NCBI GenBank assembly: GCA_038209555.1
Contig: JBBQXP010000009.1
Coordinates: forward strand, 1-46,258
DNA length: 46,258 nucleotides
Reading direction: 5' to 3'
Source of the DNA: DASQGA01 sp038209555
GTDB taxonomy: Bacteria; Actinomycetota; Thermoleophilia; Gaiellales; Gaiellaceae
Shown here: positions 40,043-46,258 of the stretch, in pieces
Position numbering within the stretch: the stretch's first letter is position 1
Layout of the letters: every line of letters starts with the position of its first letter
Translations under genes and position numbers: made by a program
The notes under the pieces: model-generated
Seen by the model: the letters and a program-made list of their open reading frames with translations, nothing else
What the model was told of the DNA's origin: nothing
Database searches by the model: none

Positions 40043-40714
40043 ATGGCCAAGAAGAAGAACCGAACGCCTGCGCCTCCTCGGCCTGTCCAGGCGCCGAAGC
40101 GAAGATTCGAGCCCCAAAGCCCGAGACGAACGCGAATCTACTTGATCGCCCTGGGCGCCCTCGCCGCCCTGCTCGTGACGACCGCGATCGCGTATGTCGC
40201 GCGGGGCGGCAGCGAGGACGTGAAGACCGCCCTCGCGACAGGCGGTTGCACGCGCGAGACATTCGAGTCGCAGGGACAGCGGCATGTCGAGACGCTCCCG
40301 AAGGGCTTCAAGTACGACTCCGTGCCCGCCACGAGCGGGCCGCACCAACCGCAGCCGCTGGCACCGATCGTCTGGGGCGTCTACGACGAGCCGGTCGAGC
40401 AGATCAAGGTCGTCCACAACCTCGAGCACGGAGGGGTCATCGTCCAGTACGGGCCCGATGTGCCCGCGCAGACGGTGCAGGACATCGTCGCGTGGTACCG
40501 AGCCGATCCGAATGGCCTCGTTGTCGCACCGCTTCCGCCGGCGCTCATCGAGGAGAAGCCGGAGCTCTCGGGCGAGATCGCCCTGACCGCCTGGACGTAC
40601 CTCCAGACGTGCAAGCGGTTCAACGACGAGGCGTTCTCGAACTTCGTCGACCTACACCGCGGGAACGGGCCGGAGCGCTTCCCGGTCTCGGTCTTAACCC
40701 CCGGAAGCCAGTAG
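40043..40714 (+). CDS. DUF3105 family membrane-anchored protein
   Basis: A 223-residue protein of the DUF3105 family, function unknown. A basic, Pro-rich cytoplasmic tail (MAKKKNRTPAPPRP) and one membrane helix (IYLIALGALAALLVTTAIAYVA) precede an extracytoplasmic domain. Family motifs: TSGPHQPQP, WGVYDEP and the His-rich VVHNLEHGGVIVQYG. The conserved His residues hint at metal binding. The upstream in-frame start at 40016 is rejected because MAKKK is the usual start. tRNA-Leu follows six bases later. Confidence 0.87.
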   Translation: MAKKKNRTPAPPRPVQAPKRRFEPQSPRRTRIYLIALGALAALLVTTAIAYVARGGSEDVKTALATGGCTRETFESQGQRHVETLPKGFKYDSVPATSGPHQPQPLAPIVWGVYDEPVEQIKVVHNLEHGGVIVQYGPDVPAQTVQDIVAWYRADPNGLVVAPLPPALIEEKPELSGEIALTAWTYLQTCKRFNDEAFSNFVDLHRGNGPERFPVSVLTPGSQ

Positions 40715-40720
40715 CCGAAG

Positions 40721-40803
40721 GCCGGGGTGGCGGAACGGTAGACGCAGAGGACTTAAAATCCTCGTGGCGAGAGCCAGTGTGGGTTCGACTCCCACCCCCG
40801 GCA
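40721..40803 (+). tRNA. tRNA-Leu(UAA)
   Basis: An 83-base class II tRNA. Acceptor GCCGGGG pairs with CCCCGGC, followed by the discriminator A. The anticodon stem GAGGA/TCCTC encloses CTTAAAA with anticodon TAA at 40754-40756. A variable arm TGGCGAGAGCCA and T-loop GTTCGACTC complete it. CCA is not encoded. It decodes UUA/UUG, rare codons in this GC-rich genome. Confidence 0.97.
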
Positions 40804-40832
40804 TAAAACCCAGCATGAGCCCTTGGAGCCAC

Positions 40833-41801
40833 CTAGCTCGCTGCGACGACGATTGGTGAGGTGGACTCAGGCTTCGCGATCTCGCGGTGCAGCAGGACAC
40901 CAACCATCACGAGCGCGACGCCGGCTAGCTCCGCCAAGGACGGCAGCTGCCGGAGCACGACGACGCCGATCACCGTCGCCGTCGCGGGCAAGAGGGCCAC
41001 GAACAGTGCGTACGTCGCCCGCGCCAGCCGCGACATTGCCAGCTGGTCGAACACATAGGGAATGACCGACGAAGACAGCCCGACGCCGACTCCGGCGGCG
41101 ATGGCGACCGGATCGCCGAGCGCATGGGCCGCCCCCGAGAAGCCGATCGGCGAGACGAAGACGAAGGCGAACATCATCGCTGCCGCCAACCCGTCGATGC
41201 CGCCCATGGCCGAGCGGCGCGCGACGCGGTGGGCCAGGACGATGTAGACGGCGAACAGCGCGGCGTTTGCGAAGGCGAAGGCGATACCGACCGGCTCGCC
41301 GGCGAAGCGCACGTGAGTCAAGAGGTAGACACCGGCTCCGGCCGCCGCGACGGCCGCGAAGTTACGTCCTATGCGGGCGCCGATCAAGGCGAGGCCGATC
41401 GGCCCGATGAACTCGATCGCCGCCACGGTCGCCAGGGGGAGCCTGTCGATCGAGATGTAGAAGCACGCGTTCATGACGGCGAAGACGGCGCCGAGAGCGA
41501 CGATCAAGAGCTGGCCGCCGCGGTCGAGAGCAGCGAACTTCCGCCACGGGCGCCGCCAGACTGCGAACACCACCGCGGCCGAGGCGATGCGCATCCAGGC
41601 CACGCCCAAGACGTCCACGCGCGCAAAGAGCAGCACGGCGAACGATGGGCCCAGGTAGTGGAAGACCGCACTGCCGAAGAAGTACGCGTGGGGCGGCACC
41701 GAGGCCGCACGTTCAGCCAAGCGCTCGGTACGAGCTTCATGAGCGGGTTGTCTCGCGATCCCGAAAGTGTTCCTCAGCTCGGGACGAATTGATATGGCCA
41801 A
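40833..41801 (-). CDS. EamA-family exporter (RhtA-like)
   Basis: A 322-residue drug/metabolite transporter with ten predicted helices in two EamA repeats. The N-terminal part (FFGSAVFHYLGPSFAVLLFARVDVLGVAW) resembles threonine/homoserine exporter RhtA. Second repeat begins FANAALFAVYIVLAHRV. The TTG at 41801 is the longest start; GTG 41699 (VPPHAYFF) fits the family N-terminus and would also place the shared operator upstream. Divergent Lrp/AsnC regulator next door suggests amino-acid export. Confidence 0.88.
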   Translation of the reverse strand: MAISIRPELRNTFGIARQPAHEARTERLAERAASVPPHAYFFGSAVFHYLGPSFAVLLFARVDVLGVAWMRIASAAVVFAVWRRPWRKFAALDRGGQLLIVALGAVFAVMNACFYISIDRLPLATVAAIEFIGPIGLALIGARIGRNFAAVAAAGAGVYLLTHVRFAGEPVGIAFAFANAALFAVYIVLAHRVARRSAMGGIDGLAAAMMFAFVFVSPIGFSGAAHALGDPVAIAAGVGVGLSSSVIPYVFDQLAMSRLARATYALFVALLPATATVIGVVVLRQLPSLAELAGVALVMVGVLLHREIAKPESTSPIVVAAS

Positions 41802-41817
41802 TCCAAGGTGTTAATCT
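41789..41817 (+). promoter_or_regulatory. Promoter of Lrp/AsnC gene
   Basis: TTGATA (41789-41794) and TAATCT (41812-41817) are 17 bases apart, the best sigma70-type match in the window. The ATG at 41829 leaves a leader of only about five bases. Confidence 0.6.
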
Positions 41818-41823
41818 CCTTGG
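41803..41823 (+). promoter_or_regulatory. Inverted repeat between exporter and regulator
   Basis: CCAAGG - 9 bases - CCTTGG is a perfect dyad overlapping the -10 of the Lrp/AsnC promoter and the possible 5' end of the divergent exporter. It is a candidate operator for autoregulation by the Lrp-type protein. Confidence 0.5.
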
Positions 41824-41828
41824 TAGCC

Positions 41829-42317
41829 ATGAAGAACGGAGTTTTAGCGAGAAGGAGCCAGAAGCCTCAGCGTATTGACGATATTGACCGCAGGATCATC
41901 GGCGAGCTGACAACCGACGGCCGCGTCTCCTTCGCCGAGCTCGGCCGCCGCGTCAGCCTGTCGCCGCCGGCGGTCGCCGAGCGGGTCCAACGCCTCGAAC
42001 GAGCCGGCGTCATCACCGGCTACCGGGCCGAGGTCGACCCGCGCCGCCTTGGCTACGCGATGACGGCCATCGTCCGTATCAAGCCCGCCTCGGGGCAGCT
42101 TCCCCGAATTCCCGAGCTCGCGGCCGAGATTCCCGAGATCGGTGAATGCCATCGCATCACGGGCGAGGACTGCTTCTTTCTGAAGGTGCACCTTCGCTCG
42201 ATCGACGACCTCAGTGCACTGCTCGACCGTTTCCTCGTCTACGGCGAGACCTCCACCTCGTTGATCAACGCCTCGCCGATCCCTCGCCGGGACCCGCCCT
42301 TCGGCGTCGATGCGTAG
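41829..42317 (+). CDS. Lrp/AsnC-family transcriptional regulator
   Basis: A 162-residue feast/famine regulator. N-terminal winged HTH (about 20-70: IDDIDRRIIGELTTDGRVSF, SLSPPAVAERVQRLERAGVI) and C-terminal RAM ligand domain (about 80-155: YAMTAIVRIKP, CHRITGEDCFFLKVHL). These proteins sense amino acids and form octamers. The ATG at 41829 is preferred over the 41808 start, which would overlap the promoter. Divergent from an EamA exporter, it probably controls it. Confidence 0.93.
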   Translation: MKNGVLARRSQKPQRIDDIDRRIIGELTTDGRVSFAELGRRVSLSPPAVAERVQRLERAGVITGYRAEVDPRRLGYAMTAIVRIKPASGQLPRIPELAAEIPEIGECHRITGEDCFFLKVHLRSIDDLSALLDRFLVYGETSTSLINASPIPRRDPPFGVDA

Positions 42318-42344
42318 CGGTCGCCGCGGGGCGGCCTACATGCT

Positions 42345-42548
42345 CTGCCGAATCGAGGCCAGTTGTCGCCCGACTCCTCCCGGTCGCCCGCCGAGCTGAC
42401 CACGTTGAAGCTCTTGTCGAGCTGGACATCGACCTGGCGACCATTGTCGAGGGTGACCTCGACCTCGTAGTAACTGTCCTCGTCGCCGACCTAGGTGCCG
42501 GTGACCCTGCCGCCGCCGGCGTGAGAGACGATCGAGCTCTGACCTCAT
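42345..42548 (-). pseudogene. PepSY-domain relic
   Basis: On the minus strand one frame reads AGGGRVTGT, a TAG stop (42491-42493), then VGDEDSYYEVEVTLDNG and RQVDVQLDKSFNVVSSAGD. This is the pattern of a PepSY-type domain (YEVEV..DG...V.LD..FNVV). No start codon is usable and the stop interrupts the domain, so it is a decayed fragment of an exported protein gene. It fills most of the gap between the regulator and the VOC gene. Confidence 0.6.
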
Positions 42549-42549
42549 C

Positions 42550-42555
42550 TACGAT
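42550..42555 (+). promoter_or_regulatory. -10-like box before VOC gene
   Basis: TACGAT begins 14 bases before the TTG at 42564. Confidence 0.28.
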
Positions 42556-42563
42556 CGGCGCAC

Positions 42564-42911
42564 TTGGCGATCATTGGCGCGCACCTTTTGCTCTACACGT
42601 CGGAGCCGGAAGCCGTGCGGTCGATCCTCCGCGACGTGTTCGGCTGGCGACACGTCGACGCCGGCGATGGTTGGCTCATCCTTGCACTGCCGCCGGCAGA
42701 GGTCGGCGTCCATCCCTCCGAGTATCAGGTTCGGCGCGATCTGAGCCTGATGTGCGACGACATCCACGCAACGGTGAAGGAGCTCCAAGGGAAGGGGCTC
42801 GAGTTCCGTGGCGAGCCCGAGGATGAGGGGTTTGGCATCGGCGTGACGATGTTGCTCCCGGGTGGGGCTGAGTTGCTGCTCTATGAGCCCCGGCACGAGA
42901 CTGCGATCTGA
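42564..42911 (+). CDS. VOC/glyoxalase-like protein
   Basis: A 115-residue single-repeat-pair vicinal oxygen chelate protein. Strand-helix pattern AHLLLYTSEPEAVRSILRDV and FGWRHVDAGDGWLILALP, then SLMCDDIHATVKELQGKGLE and a final VTMLLPGGAELLLYEPRH. A likely metal ligand is the His in GAHLLLY with the Glu in GGAELLLY. Substrate unknown; members include glyoxalase I, dioxygenases and resistance proteins. TTG start. Confidence 0.85.
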   Translation: MAIIGAHLLLYTSEPEAVRSILRDVFGWRHVDAGDGWLILALPPAEVGVHPSEYQVRRDLSLMCDDIHATVKELQGKGLEFRGEPEDEGFGIGVTMLLPGGAELLLYEPRHETAI

Positions 42912-42956
42912 TCTGGCACCGATGGCGGGTGAGCCTTTGACCGGGTCAGACGCTGC

Positions 42957-43883
42957 CTAGAGCCTGAACGGTCCCGGGACCGCAGGAATCTTCGGGAGCA
43001 CGACTCGCGCGATCGTCTCGAAGCCCGGGCCGGGCTTGCAGGCCTGTGCGACGCCGACGTCGCAGGCGACCGAGAGGAAGATGAAGGCGTCTTCCATCGT
43101 GAAGTCCCACTCGTCCACGAGCATCCGGGCCGCCTCCTCGCACGCGAGCTGCAACGCATCCATGAACTCGAAGTGCGTGCCGTGGACGACCCAGCGGTCG
43201 GCCAGCTCGGTGACCGGCCAGCGCCCCTGCTTTCCCTTCACGAGGTCGAAGCGGATGACCGCCTCGCCGGCGATCTCGACCCCCGTCCCGCAAATCTCGC
43301 CGTCGCCCATCGAGGCGTGCATGTCGCCGACCGCGAACATGCCGCCCGGCTGGCGGACCGGGAAGAGGATGCGGGCTCCCGGCCCGTGCATGTGATTGTC
43401 GAGGTTGCCGCCGTGCTCGCCGGGTAGCGCGTTCGTGAGCGTCTCTCCCTCGGTCGCGACGCCGACCACCCCCACCATCGGCCTCGCAGGGAAGCGGATT
43501 CGCTCGTCCATCTGAATCCACCCGTCCCTGACGTCGAAGATCTTCGTCACCGGGGATCGGACCTGCTCGTGGAGCTGCCCGTAGCCCGGGATGATCGTCG
43601 CGACGCCCCACTCGATCGGATTCACCTCGAGGATTTCGGCGACGAGCGAGTCGCCCGGCTCTGCCCCCCTGACGGCGACGGGGCCGGTGGCGCTGTTGAT
43701 CCGGTTCATGTCAATGCCCGTGACGAGGTCGTCCTCGGTGCGGATCTGGCCGCTGAAGCAGTCGTTCGTCTCGAAGCGGACGACCGCACCCGGCTCGACC
43801 TCGACCACGGGCTCGATGTCGGGGCCGAACGCCCAGATGACGCTCTCCCGCCCGATGACCTCGTCGACGGTTGCGACTGCCAT
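42957..43883 (-). CDS. Acetamidase/formamidase family protein
   Basis: A 308-residue hydrolase of the FmdA/AmdA family, releasing ammonia from short amides such as formamide or acetamide. Family segments: VRFETNDCFSGQ, NPATGPVAV-like NSATGPVAVRGAEPGD, the metal-site region GNLDNHMHG, VGDMHASMGDGEICGTG and the C-terminal MEDAFIFLSVACDVGVAQAC. The ATG at 43883 shares its first base with the upstream permease stop (TGATG), so permease and amidase are co-translated; the permease may bring in the substrate. Confidence 0.92.
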   Translation of the reverse strand: MAVATVDEVIGRESVIWAFGPDIEPVVEVEPGAVVRFETNDCFSGQIRTEDDLVTGIDMNRINSATGPVAVRGAEPGDSLVAEILEVNPIEWGVATIIPGYGQLHEQVRSPVTKIFDVRDGWIQMDERIRFPARPMVGVVGVATEGETLTNALPGEHGGNLDNHMHGPGARILFPVRQPGGMFAVGDMHASMGDGEICGTGVEIAGEAVIRFDLVKGKQGRWPVTELADRWVVHGTHFEFMDALQLACEEAARMLVDEWDFTMEDAFIFLSVACDVGVAQACKPGPGFETIARVVLPKIPAVPGPFRL

Positions 43884-45367
43884 CAGCTCATTCCTGCCGG
43901 AGCCGGCGCGGGCGTCGTCGTCACGGGCGCCTCGTCGTCGACGAAGATGCGGTCGGCGTTCTCGAGCGCCTGGGGCCGCATCGCCGAAAGCACGAACAGG
44001 ACGATGACACCGAGCACCATCCACCCGATCGCGATCCAGTTCCCGTAGCCGAGTGGATTGTCCGGCCAGTCCTTGAACTGGTAGTAGAGCGGGAACGCGA
44101 ACGCTGTCGCTCCGAGGAGCGGGAAGATGAGGTGGAGGAACAGGTTGAACTCGCTTCGCCGCTCCCGGTAGTAGTAGACGATCGAACCGAGGCAGACGGC
44201 GATGTAGATCAGGATCACCACGACCGTGATCGCGGTCGCGATCGTGGCGAAGGCCAGGAGCGGGCCCCACTTCCAGCCGAGCAGGAGCGCGATGACGACG
44301 CCCCCGACCACGTTGAGGATGATCGCGACGTGCGGCGTCTTGTGCACGGGGTGCGTGCGCGCCAGCGCTGACGGCATAGCGCCGTTTCGTGCCATCGCGT
44401 AGAGCACTCGCGTGGCCGCATTGACGCCCGCGTTCGCGTTTGCGATTGCCGAGTTGATGATCGCGAAGAAGACAAGCACCCAGCCGCCGTGCCAGAAGAC
44501 CTTTCCGAGCGCCCGCCAGGGATCGGCGTTCTCGGTCGCCTGGGTCAGGAAGTTGTCGAAGCCTGCGCCGTACACCCACGCGTAGGAGCAGAGCACGTAG
44601 AAGAGACCGATCAGAAACGCGGAGCCGACCACCGCGCGCGGGATCGTCCAGCGTGGGCGTCTCGACTCTTCACCCAGAGGCGCCGCCGCCTCGAAGCCGA
44701 TGAAGGCGAGGATGCCGAAGATCATCCCCTTGAAGATCCCGGAGAAGTCGCTCGCGGCGTCGGGATTGTGGTTGGCCGGGTTGAAGGCCTGGAGGTCGAG
44801 GCTTTCCGCATTCGAGAGGATCATCCAGACGGCGAGTGCCGCGAAGACCGCGATCTCGAAGATGCCGAGGATGACGCCGGCTCGGGTCGAGAGGCGGACG
44901 TCCCGGTAGGTGAGGAAGAAGACGATGACCGCGGCAACGAGGACCCACCAGGCCCAGCCGATGTCCCAGCCGATCTCGTTCTTGACGACGTCCTCGGTCG
45001 CCCAGGCGAAGATCAGAAAGAGGAGCGGCGCGACCAGCGGCTCGAAGAGCAAGAACGCCCAGCCCGTCAGGAAGCCGGCATGCTTGCCGAGGGCGCGTGA
45101 GTTGTACGTGTAGAGCCCGCCGGCCGACGGCATGTGCTTCGCGAGCTGGCCGATCGAGTTCGCGACGAGGAGGCAGGCGATCATCGCCAGGAGGACGGCC
45201 AGCGGCAGCGCCTGGCCCGCGAACCCGACCGAAACGAGGATCGAGAACGCGACGGCCGCGGCCGGCGCCATATGCGTGATCGACTGGAAGAGAACCTCCG
45301 GGAGCCCGATCGAGCCCTCTCGCAGGTGATCGAACCTTCGCGCCGCGGGTGCCGAGCCTGCCTCCAT
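43883..45367 (-). CDS. APC-superfamily amino acid/amide permease
   Basis: A 494-residue membrane transporter with about 12 helices. APC signatures: LREGSIGLPEVLFQSITHMAP at the N-terminus, PSAGGLYTYNSRALG, helix-6 FGILAFIGFEAAAPLGEESR and GVNAATRVLYAMARNGAMP. ATG 45367 has GGGAGG at a good distance; ATG 45373 is possible but too close to it. First gene of a two-gene operon with the amidase. Substrate probably an amino acid, amine or amide (inferred). Confidence 0.92.
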   Translation of the reverse strand: MEAGSAPAARRFDHLREGSIGLPEVLFQSITHMAPAAAVAFSILVSVGFAGQALPLAVLLAMIACLLVANSIGQLAKHMPSAGGLYTYNSRALGKHAGFLTGWAFLLFEPLVAPLLFLIFAWATEDVVKNEIGWDIGWAWWVLVAAVIVFFLTYRDVRLSTRAGVILGIFEIAVFAALAVWMILSNAESLDLQAFNPANHNPDAASDFSGIFKGMIFGILAFIGFEAAAPLGEESRRPRWTIPRAVVGSAFLIGLFYVLCSYAWVYGAGFDNFLTQATENADPWRALGKVFWHGGWVLVFFAIINSAIANANAGVNAATRVLYAMARNGAMPSALARTHPVHKTPHVAIILNVVGGVVIALLLGWKWGPLLAFATIATAITVVVILIYIAVCLGSIVYYYRERRSEFNLFLHLIFPLLGATAFAFPLYYQFKDWPDNPLGYGNWIAIGWMVLGVIVLFVLSAMRPQALENADRIFVDDEAPVTTTPAPAPAGMS

Positions 45368-45437
45368 GTGCATCTCCCTCCCGACGAGTTGGCGGCACCC
45401 ATTCTCCCCTCCCTCGGGAGAAAAAGGCAAGCGTCGG

Positions 45438-45443
45438 TACGCT
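45438..45443 (+). promoter_or_regulatory. -10-like box before NfeD-like gene
   Basis: TACGCT begins 12 bases before the GTG at 45450, in the 82-base divergent gap with the permease operon. Confidence 0.4.
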
Positions 45444-45449
45444 CGCCGC

Positions 45450-45788
45450 GTGCTCTTCGTCGCGGCGATCCTGCTCGCGCTCTTCGTTCTCGATAGCCCC
45501 TGGGACGCGGTAGTCCTGGGGGGGGCAGCGGTCGTCGAGCTCGCCGAGATGGCCTTCTGGATCCGCTTCTCGCGCCGGCGACGGATCCAGGTGGGTGCCG
45601 AGACGCTCGTCGGTGGTGTGGGAGAGGTCGTCCGGGAATGCCGCCCCCTGGGCCAGATCCGACTCGACGGCGAGTTCTGGGAGGTCCGCTGCGACCAGGG
45701 AGCCGACATCGGAGAGCGAGTCCGGGTGGTCGGTCGCGACGGGCTCACGCTGGTTGTCGAGAAACACCCGCCGGAGCGGGGAAGTTAG
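45450..45788 (+). CDS. NfeD-like membrane protein
   Basis: A 112-residue protein with a hydrophobic N-terminus (VLFVAAILLALFVL, then VVLGGAAVVELAEMAFWI) forming two membrane helices, and a C-terminal OB-fold as in NfeD (VGAETLVGGVGEVV, GQIRLDGEFWEVRC, IGERVRVVGRDGLTLVVE). Short NfeD proteins assist stomatin-like scaffold proteins at membranes. No stomatin gene is adjacent. GTG 45450 is preferred over the longer frame because of the -10-like box and the hydrophobic start. Confidence 0.82.
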   Translation: MLFVAAILLALFVLDSPWDAVVLGGAAVVELAEMAFWIRFSRRRRIQVGAETLVGGVGEVVRECRPLGQIRLDGEFWEVRCDQGADIGERVRVVGRDGLTLVVEKHPPERGS

Positions 45789-45791
45789 ACT
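45786..45791 (+). promoter_or_regulatory. -10-like box before glutamate dehydrogenase gene
   Basis: TAGACT begins 12 bases before the GTG at 45798 and overlaps the NfeD-like stop. Same sequence and spacing as at the ferredoxin gene. Confidence 0.42.
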
Positions 45792-45797
45792 CGCGGC

Positions 45798-46258
45798 GTG
45801 GCCAGGACGGCGGCAGAAGCGCTTCCGGCGACGCTGCCGCCCGAGCTCGACGATCCACTCTTCCGGACGGCACTTGGCCAGCTGGACGGTGCCCTCCTGC
45901 ACGCAGGCGTCGCGGCGGGTGCCGCCGAGGTGCTCCGGTTCCCCGAGCGAGCGCTCTCCGTTTCCATTCCCGTTCACCGTGACGACGGCTCGGTCGGCAT
46001 TTTCCCCGGGTACCGGGTGCAGCATTCGAGTGTCCTCGGACCGACGAAGGGTGGGATCCGCTACGACCCGGCGGTGACACTCGGTGAGTGCGCTGCCCTC
46101 GCGATGTGGATGACCTGGAAGTGCGCGCTCCTCCGCCTCCCCTACGGCGGCGCGAAGGGCGGCGTCCGCTGCCAGCCAAAGGACTTCTCCGAGGGAGAGC
46201 GCGAGCGACTGACGAGGCGTTTCACGCAAGAGCTCCTGCCGATCATCGGCCCCCAGCG
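45798..46258 (+). CDS. Glu/Leu/Phe/Val dehydrogenase (3' end beyond window)
   Basis: The first 153 residues of an amino-acid dehydrogenase of the glutamate dehydrogenase family, open to the window end. Visible motifs: VSIPVHRDDGSV, the substrate-binding GPTKGGIRYDPAV, the MTWKCAL helix and the catalytic-Lys region LPYGGAKGGVR. Glutamate is the most likely substrate, interconverted with 2-oxoglutarate and ammonia; leucine or valine cannot be excluded without the rest. Ammonia released by the nearby amidase would be a substrate, but a link is only inferred. Confidence 0.92.
   Translation, partial: MARTAAEALPATLPPELDDPLFRTALGQLDGALLHAGVAAGAAEVLRFPERALSVSIPVHRDDGSVGIFPGYRVQHSSVLGPTKGGIRYDPAVTLGECAALAMWMTWKCALLRLPYGGAKGGVRCQPKDFSEGERERLTRRFTQELLPIIGPQ

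Overview
This GC-rich window (roughly two-thirds G+C by eye) carries about 47 intact or edge-cut protein genes, one tRNA, one multiply frameshifted gene and one gene relic. Many starts are GTG or TTG, genes are packed with 1-4 base stop/start overlaps, and several short -10-like boxes sit a fixed 12-14 bases before start codons with no Shine-Dalgarno. With the order eno - septum initiator - DUF501, this suggests an actinobacterium, most likely a deep lineage such as Thermoleophilia (Gaiellales/Solirubrobacterales). The lineage is inferred, not proven.

Layout. 1-6000: enolase (5' end off the window), pyruvate kinase, a small exported protein with its own promoter and terminator, an FtsB/DivIC-like septum protein, DUF501, two small proteins, a MerR-type HTH fused to a receiver domain, and a PAP2 phosphatase. 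6000-9500: two small membrane proteins on the minus strand and a large multi-GAF PP2C (SpoIIE/RsbU-type) phosphatase. 9500-14500: a cell-envelope and cytochrome block with a membrane-anchored spermidine-synthase-like protein, glycerophosphodiesterase, L,D-transpeptidase, TlpA/CcmG thioredoxin, CcmH and CcdA. 14500-18800: a DUF309-GNAT fusion, a degenerate receiver, 7Fe ferredoxin, a broken MFS transporter and an isocitrate/isopropylmalate-type dehydrogenase. 19000-24800: a maltose/trehalose-type locus in which GH13 glucosidase and MalK-type ATPase converge on a malE-malF-malG-type operon.

25000-32400: a small CxxC protein and the DNA-repair cluster addB-addA-nth. 32400-37900: a zinc-ribbon PAS protein, thioredoxin reductase, an eRF1/Vms1-like release-factor homologue, an alpha/beta hydrolase, RmuC and a CsbD-like small protein with a structured leader. 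38000-40800: a DinG-like helicase preceded by a LexA-type box, a DUF3105 protein and tRNA-Leu(UAA). 40800-46258: EamA exporter and Lrp/AsnC regulator sharing an inverted repeat, a PepSY relic, a VOC protein, an amino-acid permease/acetamidase operon, an NfeD-like protein and the start of a glutamate dehydrogenase.

No CRISPR array, insertion sequence, prophage or rRNA was seen. The most interesting signals are regulatory or architectural: the candidate leaderless start signature, the LexA-type box at dinG, the hairpin-plus-U-tract leader of the CsbD-like gene, a pair of interspersed 13-bp-stem palindromes, the DUF309-GNAT and HTH-receiver fusions, and the bacterial eRF1-like protein.
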